Translations under genes and position numbers: made by a program
Shown here: positions 44,126 through 53,800 of the stretch, one piece after another
Numbering within the stretch: the stretch's first letter is position 1
How the letters are laid out: each line of letters opens with the position of its first letter
NCBI GenBank assembly: GCA_947483075.1
Contig: CANKLE010000006.1
Location: forward strand, 62,001 to 126,000
Direction of reading: 5' to 3'
Origin: Flavobacteriaceae bacterium
GTDB lineage: Bacteria > Bacteroidota > Bacteroidia > Flavobacteriales > Flavobacteriaceae
DNA: 64,000 nucleotides
Notes under the pieces: model-generated
What the model saw: only the letters and a program-made list of their open reading frames with translations
Database searches by the model: none
Told to the model about the DNA's origin: nothing

Positions 44126-45073
44126 ATGAAAAACAAGCTAATTTTTTCTCTTCTTTTTATTACATTATTGTCTTGTAACAAAGATGACAATCCAACAACA
44201 ACTGCCGACAAACCAAGTGAGCAAAAAACAGTAAATCTAATAGTTGACGGAAATGCAAGAAGTTTTATAGTATATCTTCCAATAGGTTACAACAACGCAG
44301 GAAAAATGCCTTTAATTTTCGCAATTCACGGCGGAAGCGGAACACCTGAAGGAATGATTAACATTGCCAATTTCAAACCTATTTCAGATCGAGAAAAAGT
44401 GGTGTTAATTTATCCTGCGGGAATACAGAATAATTGGAATGATGGGCGGCCAACTACTCCAAATCAATTGGGAATTAATGATGTTAGTTTTTTCAATCAA
44501 ATGTGTGACTATGCAATTGCAAATTTATCTGTTGATGGCACAAAAATATATGCAACTGGAATCTCAAATGGTGGATTTATGTCTTCGCGATTGGGCTGTG
44601 AATTAAGTAATAGAATTGCGGCAATTGCTGTAGATGCTGCGACAATAGAAGCGACAACCATCGCTTCAAGTTGTAATCCCGGCAGACCGGTCCCTGCAAT
44701 TTATATTCACGGAACTACCGACCCATTAGTTCCATTTACAGGCGGACAAATGACGGCTGGTGGAACTGCAGGAGGAACGGTTTTATCGCATTTTCAAGCA
44801 GTTGACAAATGGATAACTATTAACGGATGTACGAGCACTCCTGTAATAACAGATTTACCTGATATTGCAAACGATGGCACAACAATAAAACAAAGAGTAT
44901 ATTCAAATTCTACAAACGGAAGCGAGGTAGTAAGTTATGTTATAACAAACGGTGGACATACTTGGCCACAAGGTTATCAGTATCTAAATGAATTAATTAT
45001 TGGCAAGACGAGTCAGGATATGAATGCTTGTGAAGTAATTTGGTCTTTTTTCAAAAGATTTAGAAGACTATAA
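44126..45073 (+). CDS. Alpha/beta-hydrolase lipoprotein, PHB depolymerase/feruloyl esterase-like
   Basis: The 315-residue protein has a lipoprotein signal (FITLLSCNKDD, lipid on the Cys). The LpqC/PHB-depolymerase-like esterase domain shows FAIHGGSGTPEGM (oxyanion region), ATGISNGGFMSSRL (GxSxG Ser), HGTTDPLVPFTGG (Asp) and NGGHTWPQGYQYL (His). It should cleave short polyester or phenolic esters at the cell surface. No polysaccharide-utilisation genes are nearby. It lies between border repeats A and B. Confidence 0.88.
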   Translation: MKNKLIFSLLFITLLSCNKDDNPTTTADKPSEQKTVNLIVDGNARSFIVYLPIGYNNAGKMPLIFAIHGGSGTPEGMINIANFKPISDREKVVLIYPAGIQNNWNDGRPTTPNQLGINDVSFFNQMCDYAIANLSVDGTKIYATGISNGGFMSSRLGCELSNRIAAIAVDAATIEATTIASSCNPGRPVPAIYIHGTTDPLVPFTGGQMTAGGTAGGTVLSHFQAVDKWITINGCTSTPVITDLPDIANDGTTIKQRVYSNSTNGSEVVSYVITNGGHTWPQGYQYLNELIIGKTSQDMNACEVIWSFFKRFRRL

Positions 45074-45100
45074 GAAAGTAAGCGTTGATTTATTCCATAA

Positions 45101-45128
45101 AAAAAGAGGTCTTAATAGACCTCTTTTT
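45101..45128. terminator. Intrinsic terminator after the esterase gene
   Basis: AAAAAGAGGTC, loop TTAATA, GACCTCTTTTT. Perfect 11-bp stem, five bases before border repeat B. Confidence 0.85.
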
Positions 45129-45133
45129 CATTT

Positions 45134-45197
45134 GCTCCCCCTATTGGAGAAAGTTGCAATTTTGATGCGATGATTGCTTATTCAATTATCAGAAAAC
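45134..45197 (+). repeat. Border repeat, copy B
   Basis: It starts GCTCCCCCTATTGGAGAAAG and continues TTGCAATTTTGATGCGATGA, then TTGCTTATTCAATTATCAGA. It directly follows the terminator. Confidence 0.85.
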
Positions 45198-45200
45198 TCC

Positions 45201-45312
45201 GATAGCGGGGATTTGCAAACCGTGCCTTCAAAAGGTTTAAAAGAAACACAAACTACAACTAGTAAGTTTTAATAATGATGAGTGGCCCGGATTGCAAATC
45301 CGCGCTATCAGG
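45201..45312. repeat. 112-bp inverted-repeat element (MITE-like)
   Basis: The left arm GATAGCGGGGATTTGCAAAC (45201-45222, ending CG) and the right arm CGGATTGCAAATCCGCGC (with CTATC, 45289-45311) are inverted copies of the same unit, with about 64 bp between. No reading frame is inside. Confidence 0.7.
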
Positions 45313-45522
45313 TTATGATAAGAAAACGCGATTTTTTTATCAAAGCAACGTTGGTTTGTAAAGAAAATGGATTTTATAATCTTATGTTTTTATTTTAAGA
45401 ACCCCGTATACAAATTTCATCCGTAATGCATCTTCTTGATTAAATATTCTAAACGATTAATAAAGAATTAAATACACTAAATAATCAATTTCTTTATAAG
45501 AGATTGGATTTAGATTAAATTG
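45313..45522. other. AT-rich gap upstream of the delta-60 repeat gene
   Basis: Apart from the promoter at its right end I see nothing gene-like in this stretch. Confidence 0.6.
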
Positions 45523-45530
45523 TACTTTTG
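45504..45530 (+). promoter_or_regulatory. Putative promoter of the delta-60 repeat gene
   Basis: TTG (45504-45506) and TACTTTTG (45523-45530) lie 16 bases apart, close to the Bacteroidota -33/-7 arrangement. The ATG at 45549 is 18 bp further. Confidence 0.6.
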
Positions 45531-45548
45531 TACAAAAGGTTAAATATT

Positions 45549-48119
45549 ATGAAGAAAATTTATTTATTAGTTTTTGCTTTACAAATCTTTACTATTTACG
45601 GTCAAAATGTTGGAGATATTGATTTGGTGTTTCCAAATAAAACATCAATGATTAGTGACGGCATCGTACAATGTATATTAACTCAACCTGATGGAAAGAT
45701 ATTAGTAGGCGGACATTTTGATCGACCTAATAATATTGTAAATTGTTTGGTAAGATTAAATTCCAATGGAACGATAGACAACACCTTTTTAATCTCTCCT
45801 TTTAATGTAATTGACGGCAATTTATTTGTTTACAGTATAAAATTACAAAATGATGGAAAGATTATAATTGGCGGGACTTTTAATAGTATAAATGGAGTAA
45901 CTAAAAATAAAATTGCTAGATTAAACGCTGATGGAACAATAGATGCTACTTTTAATATTGGCACTGGTTTTAATGATACAGCAAGTATAAATGCAATTTT
46001 AGTTAAATCTGATGGAAAAATTATTGTAGGAGGTGATTATAGTTCTTATAATGGTTTGGGTCAAAACAGATTGATAATTTTAAATCCTGATGGCACAAAA
46101 GACATTACTTTTAGTATTGGTTCGGGTTTTAGCGGAAACGTTAATGCGCTTGAAATTCAATCAGATGGTAAAATAATTGTTGGAGGTATTTTTTCTCAAT
46201 ATATGGGAATAACCGAAAACAGTATAATTAGATTGAACCTAGATGGAACAAAAGACACCACTTTTAATATAGGAACAGATTTATCTCTTCAAATCAATAA
46301 AATTTTAATACAATCAAATGGGAAAATATTAATTGGTGGTTATTGGAGTTCAAATACTAATTCTAATAATTATGGAGGCATTCTAAGATTAAATAGTGAT
46401 GGAACAAAAGACACATCCTTTAATATTGGTGGTAATGGTTTAGCTTCTACTGTAAATGATATGCGTGTAGATAGTGTTGGTAAAATTATAGTTGTAGGGG
46501 AATTCGAATATTATAATAATATAAGCACTCCTAAATTTTTAAGTAGATTAAATACTGACGGATCTATAGATAATACTTTTAATATTGGAACTTCTTTCGA
46601 TAACGCTACCACTACTATTTCAATTTTAAATGATGGCAAAATATTGGTTGGAGGATTTTTTACCATTTTTAATGGATATAAACAAATTGGTTTAATAAAA
46701 TTAAATAATAATGGAAGTGTTGATTCTAGTTTTTTTAAAATATGGAATGACGCAAATTTTGGCAACGATTTTAGTTCTAATTATATTAGTGACATTGCCT
46801 TACAATCAGATGGGAAAATTTTAGCAGGCGGTACTTTCTCAAAATTTAATGATGTTGAACAAAAAGGTTTAATAAGATTGAATACTGATGGAACTAAAGA
46901 CACAAATTTTAACATCGGCACAGGTTTTATTACAAATTCAATAACTTCAAATAATGCAGGTCAAATTAATAAAATTTTAATTCAGCCAGACGGTAAAATA
47001 CTAGTTTGTGGTCAATTCACATCTTACAATGGAACAGTCATGCCGAATTTGCAACCTTTTACAATAAGTATAAATTTAGTTAGATTAAATACGGATGGTA
47101 GTTTGGATACTAGCTTTAACTTACCAAATATTTCCTATCCTGAAATCGCCTTACAAACAGATGGTAAAATTATTGGTGTTAACGGAAATTCAATTGTTAG
47201 ATTTAATACAAATGGAACTATAGACAATTCATTTACTGCAACCTTTACGGATGCCTCTAAATTATTGGTTCAAGCGGATGGTAAAATTCTTGTTGGCAAA
47301 ATCTCGGCCGGGAATTCAGTAGATTTAATTAGATTAAATTCGAATGGGACAATTGATACCGCATTCATTACAGGTTCAGCAAGTTCAGGAGGCGTGCAAA
47401 GTATTAATTATTTGTCAAATGGTAAAATTTTGGTAGGAGGAAAATTTCTTAGTTTTAATTCAAGTAATCCTGTAAGAGGTTTAGTTAGATTAAATAATGA
47501 TGGTTCTGTAGATTCTAGTTTTAACGCAAATGGTATAGCACCAGCAGGTTTTGTTCGAGTACTATCAGTTTTTGTTCAATCAGATGGAAAATTACTTGTA
47601 GGGGGAGATGGTGGTTCTGAAGGAGGACAATTTTTTTGGAGTAGTATATCTAGATTAAATCCTAATGGAGGTGTTGAATCTGTTAATTTTGCCAATATCA
47701 ATAAGGATAATTATTATGCAGGTACCGTTAATAAAATTCTCCAACAGAATGATGGTAAGATTTTAGCAGCAGGTATTTTTAATAAATATGGTTCAACAGA
47801 ATCTGTTAGTTTAATTAGGCTTAATGGCACTTATAGCTTAGGAGTTGAAGACTTTAATCATTCTAACAACATCATAATTTACCCAAATCCTACTACCAAT
47901 CATATCACAATTGATTGTAGTAATAATTCAAACATAATAGCGGGTAATTATAGAATATATAATTCATTAGGTCAAGAAGTTCAAAATGGCGAATTAAGTT
48001 CACAACAAAACAGTATTCAGCTAAATAACATAAATGGCCAGGGAATTTATTTTGTAAAAATTTATAATAGTTCAAATACCTTGCTGGATACTAAGAAAAT
48101 TATTATTCAAAAACAATAG
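45549..48119 (+). CDS. Secreted delta-60 repeat protein with T9SS type A sorting domain
   Basis: The 856-residue protein has a signal peptide (IYLLVFALQIFTIYGQN). About 14 tandem repeats follow, each of the form Q-x-D-G-K-I-L-V-G-G-x-F ... R-L-N-x-D-G-T-x-D-x-x-F, the delta-60 (beta-propeller-like) repeat. The last 80 residues are a type A sorting domain (IIIYPNPTTNHITID ... GIYFVKI), so it is exported by T9SS and anchored or released at the surface. The function is unknown; adhesion or ligand binding is possible. The repeats are strongly AT-biased compared with genes left of 43 kb. Confidence 0.92.
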   Translation: MKKIYLLVFALQIFTIYGQNVGDIDLVFPNKTSMISDGIVQCILTQPDGKILVGGHFDRPNNIVNCLVRLNSNGTIDNTFLISPFNVIDGNLFVYSIKLQNDGKIIIGGTFNSINGVTKNKIARLNADGTIDATFNIGTGFNDTASINAILVKSDGKIIVGGDYSSYNGLGQNRLIILNPDGTKDITFSIGSGFSGNVNALEIQSDGKIIVGGIFSQYMGITENSIIRLNLDGTKDTTFNIGTDLSLQINKILIQSNGKILIGGYWSSNTNSNNYGGILRLNSDGTKDTSFNIGGNGLASTVNDMRVDSVGKIIVVGEFEYYNNISTPKFLSRLNTDGSIDNTFNIGTSFDNATTTISILNDGKILVGGFFTIFNGYKQIGLIKLNNNGSVDSSFFKIWNDANFGNDFSSNYISDIALQSDGKILAGGTFSKFNDVEQKGLIRLNTDGTKDTNFNIGTGFITNSITSNNAGQINKILIQPDGKILVCGQFTSYNGTVMPNLQPFTISINLVRLNTDGSLDTSFNLPNISYPEIALQTDGKIIGVNGNSIVRFNTNGTIDNSFTATFTDASKLLVQADGKILVGKISAGNSVDLIRLNSNGTIDTAFITGSASSGGVQSINYLSNGKILVGGKFLSFNSSNPVRGLVRLNNDGSVDSSFNANGIAPAGFVRVLSVFVQSDGKLLVGGDGGSEGGQFFWSSISRLNPNGGVESVNFANINKDNYYAGTVNKILQQNDGKILAAGIFNKYGSTESVSLIRLNGTYSLGVEDFNHSNNIIIYPNPTTNHITIDCSNNSNIIAGNYRIYNSLGQEVQNGELSSQQNSIQLNNINGQGIYFVKIYNSSNTLLDTKKIIIQKQ

Positions 48120-48431
48120 TGTGATTAATCGGGCTCACTACAATCAATTGCCTCTTCCGTTCGTTTTTGCTAGCTTGAAACCCTATGGCTCGGTTATATC
48201 ATACAACGGATTGCAAATCCACGCTATCAGGATTATTATTACTTAAAAAAAAGAAATCTGTATGCAAATTGTATGCAAATGAAAAACCCGACACTTTCGT
48301 GTCTCAATTGCATATTGGTTTTAGTTAGAACACTAGTGACGAACTAAAGTTCGTGTACCTGAAGCCCACTGGGCTTCCTCCTCTTAATATCAAATCCCTC
48401 ATGGGCTCTTCTCGCCCAAGATTGTCCACAA
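48120..48431. other. Gap with decayed repeat fragments
   Basis: It holds one cggattgcaaatccacgctatcagg unit (48207-48231) and a broken copy of the CCCGACACTTTCGTGTC terminator sequence near 48288-48304. It also holds small hairpins: GAACTAAAGTTC near 48340, GAAGCCCACTGGGCTTC at 48360-48376, and GGGCTCTTCTCGCCC near 48403. No gene can be supported. Confidence 0.6.
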
Positions 48432-48466
48432 AAAAAACCCGACACTTTCGTATCGGGTTTTGTTTT
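48432..48466. terminator. CCCGACAC/GTATCGGG terminator before border repeat C
   Basis: AAAAAACCCGACAC, loop TTTC, GTATCGGGTTTTG with A and T runs. The identical hairpin recurs at 49333-49366. Confidence 0.8.
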
Positions 48467-48530
48467 GCTCCCCCTCTTGGAGAAAGTTACAATTTTAATG
48501 CGATGATTGCTTATTCAACTTTATTAAAAA
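48467..48530 (+). repeat. Border repeat, copy C
   Basis: GCTCCCCCTCTTGGAGAAAG, then TTACAATTTTAATGCGATGA, then TTGCTTATTCAACTTTATTA. It ends 13 bp from the stop of the lipoprotein gene at 48543. Confidence 0.85.
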
Positions 48531-48542
48531 AGCTGAAAATGA

Positions 48543-49247
48543 CTAGTAGGTTCTAACTCCTGAAAATGTTCCGTTGCAGGAATAGTTTGGAACATTCCAT
48601 GTGCCTAAGAAATTATTACCATTTAATTCTCCTGTAAAAACAGCACCATTGGAAGCAGTCCCACTTGCGTTTATTTGATTGTCAATTACAGTACCGTTTT
48701 CGGTCGCATCTAAAAAACTATTGTTAAAATTTCTTGACAATGCTTTAATAGTATTGCCATAAATAACAGCGTTAAAAGTGCCTTGTTGACATCCTTCATA
48801 TGTTCCTTCAAAACATTTTACCATAACCGTAGAAGTTTCTTTAACAACTAGTAGCGCTGCATTAGGATGCCCATTTATTATTAAATCAGTAATTGTTGGA
48901 TTATAACCATTTTCATAAACAAAAAATGTAAATGAATTGTTTCCTTCAATAAAATTGATGGTTGTGAATTGATTTTGTTGAATGGTTTGATTTGTTGTAA
49001 AAGTATGCGTTACTCCATCAATAATAAGCGTTGCGGTAATCGAGGCATTAGTGTTGCTAATGTCCAAAACAATTGTTCCACTTGAACCAACAAATACCCC
49101 TTTGTATATTCCAAAATTGCTATTGTCATAAATAGATTTAGCTAATGGAACTTGTGAAAGATTTTGGCCTGAATCACTATTTGAGCAAGAAAATATTGAT
49201 AATAATGTTAAAAGAGAAAAAATTGTTTTTAAAATCTGCTTTTTCAT
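48543..49247 (-). CDS. Lipoprotein of unknown function
   Basis: The 234-residue protein has a lipobox (LSIFSCSNSDSG). The rest is beta-rich with many Asn/Thr and ends FLGTWNVPNYSCNGTFSGVR. Short motifs such as TGELNGNNFLGTW and YKGVFVGSSGTIVLDI suggest a beta-barrel or lipocalin-like fold, but I do not recognise a family. It is enclosed by border repeats C and D and transcribed alone. Confidence 0.7.
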   Translation of the reverse strand: MKKQILKTIFSLLTLLSIFSCSNSDSGQNLSQVPLAKSIYDNSNFGIYKGVFVGSSGTIVLDISNTNASITATLIIDGVTHTFTTNQTIQQNQFTTINFIEGNNSFTFFVYENGYNPTITDLIINGHPNAALLVVKETSTVMVKCFEGTYEGCQQGTFNAVIYGNTIKALSRNFNNSFLDATENGTVIDNQINASGTASNGAVFTGELNGNNFLGTWNVPNYSCNGTFSGVRTY

Positions 49248-49275
49248 AATTGTTTTGTTAAATTTTTATTGGTAA

Positions 49276-49283
49276 CAAATATA
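49276..49283 (-). promoter_or_regulatory. Putative -7 box for the lipoprotein gene
   Basis: Minus-strand TATATTTG fits TAnnTTTG, 28 bp before the ATG at 49247. Confidence 0.5.
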
Positions 49284-49332
49284 CATAAAAACTGGTTTTT
49301 TCCTAATGATAGTACTTTTACTAGTTTTAATA

Positions 49333-49366
49333 AAAAAACCCGACACTTTCGTATCGGGTTTTGTTT
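49333..49366. terminator. CCCGACAC/GTATCGGG terminator before border repeat D
   Basis: Same hairpin as at 48432-48466, with A and T runs. Here it lies upstream of the minus-strand lipoprotein gene and downstream of the minus-strand efflux operon, so it can end the latter. Confidence 0.8.
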
Positions 49367-49367
49367 A

Positions 49368-49440
49368 GCTCCCCCTCTTGGAGAAAGTTGCAATTTTGAT
49401 GCGATGATTTCCTATTCAATCCTATTAAAATCAAGGATAT
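49368..49440 (+). repeat. Border repeat, copy D
   Basis: GCTCCCCCTCTTGGAGAAAG, TTGCAATTTTGATGCGATGA, then TTTCCTATTCAATCCTATTA and AAATCAAGG. The last part extends the match to copy E. Confidence 0.85.
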
Positions 49441-49573
49441 AGATTATATATCGAAAAATTATTTATCAAAAAATAACCATATTAAAAAAAACAAAATTAT
49501 CTAACCTCTTCAAATAACTGATTATGTTACCCCAACACTTCATAAAAATATTGCTCCTCTTTTGATGAATATA

Positions 49574-49708
49574 TTACCCCATCCTGCAATATTTCATATT
49601 ATATTCTTCAAGTTGAATTAGTATTGTGTCCAGCTGACTTCGTTTGGTTATTTCATATAATAAACATTTTCCCAATGTAATTTTATATTTTCCATAATTA
49701 GTCTTCAT
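49574..49708 (-). CDS. Possible small protein at the end of the efflux operon
   Basis: A 44-codon frame starts ATG at 49708, seven bases after the adaptor gene stop, and ends TAA at 49574. The product (MKTNYGKYKITLGKCLLYEI...) is lysine- and tyrosine-rich with two Cys and a predicted helix LDTILIQLEEYNM. No family is recognised. The close spacing supports translation, but an open frame this short in AT-rich DNA could be chance. Confidence 0.35.
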   Translation of the reverse strand: MKTNYGKYKITLGKCLLYEITKRSQLDTILIQLEEYNMKYCRMG

Positions 49709-49715
49709 TTTATTA

Positions 49716-50861
49716 TTATTCTCCGCTTCCTTTGGTTAATTCTGACAATAAGTAATAGGCGCCTTTGATTACTACTTTTGCATTTGCAGGAATTACATCG
49801 ATTACTTTTACTTCGGTATAACCTAAATCGGTTGCGCCAATGTTTACTTTTATTTGTTGAAAGATGTTTTTACCTGTCGTTACAAATATAAAATGGTCGT
49901 TCCCATTATTAACAATTGCTTCTGTTGGTAGTGCCTTTGTATTAGTATTATCGATTTTCACTCTTGCTTCAACATACATTCCGGGTAAAATTGTTTCAGT
50001 GGTCTCATTTATTTTAGCGTGAACTATTACAGCTTGTTCGTTCGGTTCAAAAGCTTTATTGATAGCGTAAATTTTAGCTGGGTGTGAATGAGAAACATCA
50101 TTAGCATCGCTAAACTCTATTTGTTGTCCGATTTTAATTTTGTGAATGTCTTTTTCAAAAACTTTTAAATCTAAATACAGAAAACGGTTGTCGATAATTT
50201 CAAATAGTACAGCATTTGCATCGGCAAATTTACCCATACTTAAATTAATGTGCTGAATGTAACCGCTTATCGGTGCTGAAATGGCAATGTTTGAAGCAAT
50301 ATTTTTAGAAGATAAATTACTGGCATTAATTCCTAACTGAGCTAATTTAGATTTTAAGGTTTCCTTTTTTGCTTGTGCAATTTGTAATTCTCTTTGTGAT
50401 TGTTGATAGGTTTTCCCTGCGTTGATATTATCATCTCGAAGTTCCTTTTGGCGTTGGTATTCTTTTTCTAAATATGAAAGGTTGGCGATGTTCTCTAAAT
50501 AATCCTGCTGTAATTGTATCACATCAGTATTGGCAATTGTTGCCAAAGTCTTTCCTGCATTAACAAATTCGCCCTCTTGAACGAAAATATTTTTAACAAC
50601 TCCACCAGTCAAAATGCTTACTTGTGCTTGGTATTGAGGTGGCAATGATAGTTTTCCGTTTATCTTTAAAGTTGTCGTTAGGTTTTTATTTTCAAAGTCG
50701 CCTAACTGTAAATCGATGGCTTTTATTTGTGCATCGGTAAAAGTTACTACTGCTGTTGTGGTTTTTTCGGTGGCTGTTTCCTTTGGTGCTTCCGTATCGT
50801 TTTTTTTACAAGAAACTACACCCAAAAACAAAAGGATTATGATTGCTATATTATTTTTCAT
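49716..50861 (-). CDS. czcB: RND efflux periplasmic adaptor lipoprotein (CzcB/CusB-like)
   Basis: The 381-residue membrane fusion protein has a lipobox (FLGVVSCKKND). A barrel-sandwich hybrid follows (GGVVKNIFVQEGEFVNAGKTLATIAN), then a coiled-coil hairpin (about residues 115-180) and the second lipoyl half (IAISAPISGYIQHINLSMG). The beta-barrel and membrane-proximal domain contain VIPANAKVVIKGAYYLLSEL. It links the inner-membrane pump to the outer-membrane channel. The start is 10 bp after the pump gene stop. Confidence 0.92.
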   Translation of the reverse strand: MKNNIAIIILLFLGVVSCKKNDTEAPKETATEKTTTAVVTFTDAQIKAIDLQLGDFENKNLTTTLKINGKLSLPPQYQAQVSILTGGVVKNIFVQEGEFVNAGKTLATIANTDVIQLQQDYLENIANLSYLEKEYQRQKELRDDNINAGKTYQQSQRELQIAQAKKETLKSKLAQLGINASNLSSKNIASNIAISAPISGYIQHINLSMGKFADANAVLFEIIDNRFLYLDLKVFEKDIHKIKIGQQIEFSDANDVSHSHPAKIYAINKAFEPNEQAVIVHAKINETTETILPGMYVEARVKIDNTNTKALPTEAIVNNGNDHFIFVTTGKNIFQQIKVNIGATDLGYTEVKVIDVIPANAKVVIKGAYYLLSELTKGSGE

Positions 50862-50871
50862 CTTTAGAATT

Positions 50872-53800
50872 TTATTTGTTTAATAAATATTGAATGTTGA
50901 TTATGGTTTGATTGTAATTGTTCATTGCAGTCAAATAATCAGTTTTTATTTTATTGGCATCTTTCAGGTTTTGGGTATATTCTATGTAACCAATATCTCC
51001 CGATTTATACAATCGCTGTGCTGAATTTACAATTGTTTCAGCCATCGCTAAGCCCTCTGTTTTGTAAAAATTAATTTGGTCGAAATATTGCTTTTGCAGT
51101 TGGAATTGTTGCAAATAAAAGGTTACTAGTTCCTGTTGTGATTTATCCAATTCCATTTTTGCAATTTCGGTTTCCAATTTTGCAACTTGTGTTTTGGCTT
51201 TAATTCCGTTTCGGAATAATGGAATATTGACACCCACACTTCCATAATAAAACGGATTTTCTTTGTCTAAACTTTGCGTATTTACTCCCAAATTGAAAGA
51301 CGGATTTGCTTTTGCTTTTTCAGATTTTATGGCTAATTCTTTAGCGATAATTTGCTGTTGCAAAAACTGTAAAACAGGATGATTTTTGACTAATGTACTA
51401 TCACTTACATTAATTTCGGGTAAAGCATCGTATTTCGTTGGTGCTTGGTATGGCTCGTTATTTCTTGTCCATTTTTGCAATTCGGTTAGAAAAAACAGTA
51501 CTTGAGAATTGGCTTCTGCCAATTGCATTTTTAATTCTTTGCGTTGCAAAGTGGCGTTTATTTTTTCCAATTTACTCGTTTCTCCTACTTGAAATTTCTT
51601 ATCCGCATATTTCTCATAATCGGCAAAAATGTTATCCGTTTCTAGCAATAAATTATAGTGCTGCACATTGTAAAGCCAATTGAAATAGGCATTTGACACG
51701 TTTTTTATTAACTCATTTTTTGTAACCGCTTCAAAGGATTTTGCAACGGCTACATTTTGATTTAATAAGCTTCTATCGGCTCTGTTGGATAGTCTAAAAC
51801 TTTGTGCCACGCCAATATTATAATCATACAACTTGCTATTTATCTGCCCTAAATTACTATTGATATTGAAAGGGTCTAGAACAGTTGCCGTTTTGGTTAA
51901 TGCTTGTTGTTGCTGGGTTTGCAAAGTCGCTTGTTGCAACGTTGGATAATTCTTGGTTGCTAAATCTAACGCATTTTGCAATGAGAACGTTTGTGTTTGT
52001 GCATTGGCGTTGAAAGAAAAACAACTTAAAAACAGCACAACGATTGTTGCAATTTTTGGATTTACTTTTATCTTTTTTGGTGTCATTACTAAATAATATA
52101 AAACTGGTAAAACAAATAATGTTAATAGCGTAGAAGTAAGCAAACCACCGATAACGACAGTCGCTAATGGCTTTTGCACTTCCGCACCTGCGCTTGTACT
52201 TAATGCCATTGGTAAAAATCCTAATGAAGCAACGGTTGCCGTTGCTAAAATTGGTCTTAATCGTGCGCTACTGCCTTTATAAATACGTTGTAAAAGATTG
52301 TCTTCGCCCTCGTCTTTTAATTGATTGTAATAACTTATTAAAACGATTCCGTTTAAAACTGCTACTCCAAATAACGCAATAAAACCAACTCCTGCCGAGA
52401 TACTAAAATTCATTCCACGAACCCATAAAGCAATAATTCCGCCAATAGATGCTAAAGGAATTGCAGAAAATATTATGGTTGCTTCTTTGAGTGAACGGAA
52501 CGACAAAAAGAGTAAAAAGAAAATCAGTAAAAGTGCAACAGGAACAGCCAATTGCAATCTTCCTTTTGCTTCTTGCAGGTTTTGAAATTGCCCACCATAA
52601 GTAATAAAATAGCCCTCGGGGAGATTTAATTTGGCTTCTAATTTTTGCTGAATTTCTAATACTACACTTTCTACATCACGACCACGAACGTTGGCTTCAA
52701 TTACTATTCTACGTTCGGCATTTTCACGACTTATTTGTGATGGTGCAGTTTTAAAAGTGATTTCTGCAATTTCGTTTAATGGAATTTGATTGCCTCTCGG
52801 TGTTGGAATTAATAATGATTTTAAAGCATCAATATCTGTGTTTTGGTTTTTAGGAATACGAACGACCAAATCAAATTTTTTCTCTCCCTCATAAACAACG
52901 CCAGTTGTTCCTCCTGCATAAGCCGTATTTAAAATTCGGTTTACATCGGAAATATTCAAACCGTATTGAGCAATTTTATTTCGATTGTATTTTACAACCA
53001 ATTGAGGCATCCCTGTAACTTGTTCTACTTTTATATCGGTTAAACCCTCAATCCCTTTAATAATAGGAACTGCTTTGTTGGCTTCTGAAAACAATTTATC
53101 TAAATTATCGCCAAATATTTTTATAGCAATATCCGATTTTACTCCTGCAATTAGTTCATTGAAACGCATTTGAATAGGTTGCTCAAAAGATAAATTACAA
53201 CCTGGAATCTGACTTAATTTTTCATTCATTTTCTCGGCTAAATCTTCTTTGTTGTGTGCTGTTGTCCATTCTTTTTTATCTTTCATTACCATAATCAAAT
53301 CAGCACTTTCTATAGGCATTGGGTCGGTTGGAATTTCGCTACTTCCAATTTTGCCAACTACTTCTTTAACTTCCGGAAATGTAAGCGCAAGTTTTTCTAA
53401 TTGTGTACCTACTTCAATACTTTGAGGTAAACTACTTCCTTGTCGAATAGTGTAATTCATTGCAAAATCTCCCTCGTCTAATTCGGGAATAAATTCGCCA
53501 CCCAATGAATTGAATATAAATAATGATGCGATAAATAATAATATTGCAGGTCCGATAACTGCAAACTTTCGCTCTAAAGCTTTCACCAAATAAGGTTGAT
53601 ACAAATTATTCAGTTTATTCATAAACCTATCAGTAAAATTAGGTTTATCGCTAACCCTTTTACTTAAAAAAAGGCTACTAGCCCAAGGCACATAAGTAAG
53701 TGAAAGGATTAATGCGCCTATGATAGCGAAACTAACAGTTTGTGCCATTGGCATAAACATTTTACCCTCAACACCACTTAAAACAAACAATGGAATGTAA

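Noticed and set aside
48353..48556. 67-residue open frame and similar APPxGES-type peptides across the border repeats
   Set aside because: Copies differ at all codon positions (Cys/Tyr, Asn/Lys changes), there is no promoter or conserved start, and the frame overlaps terminators; they look non-coding.
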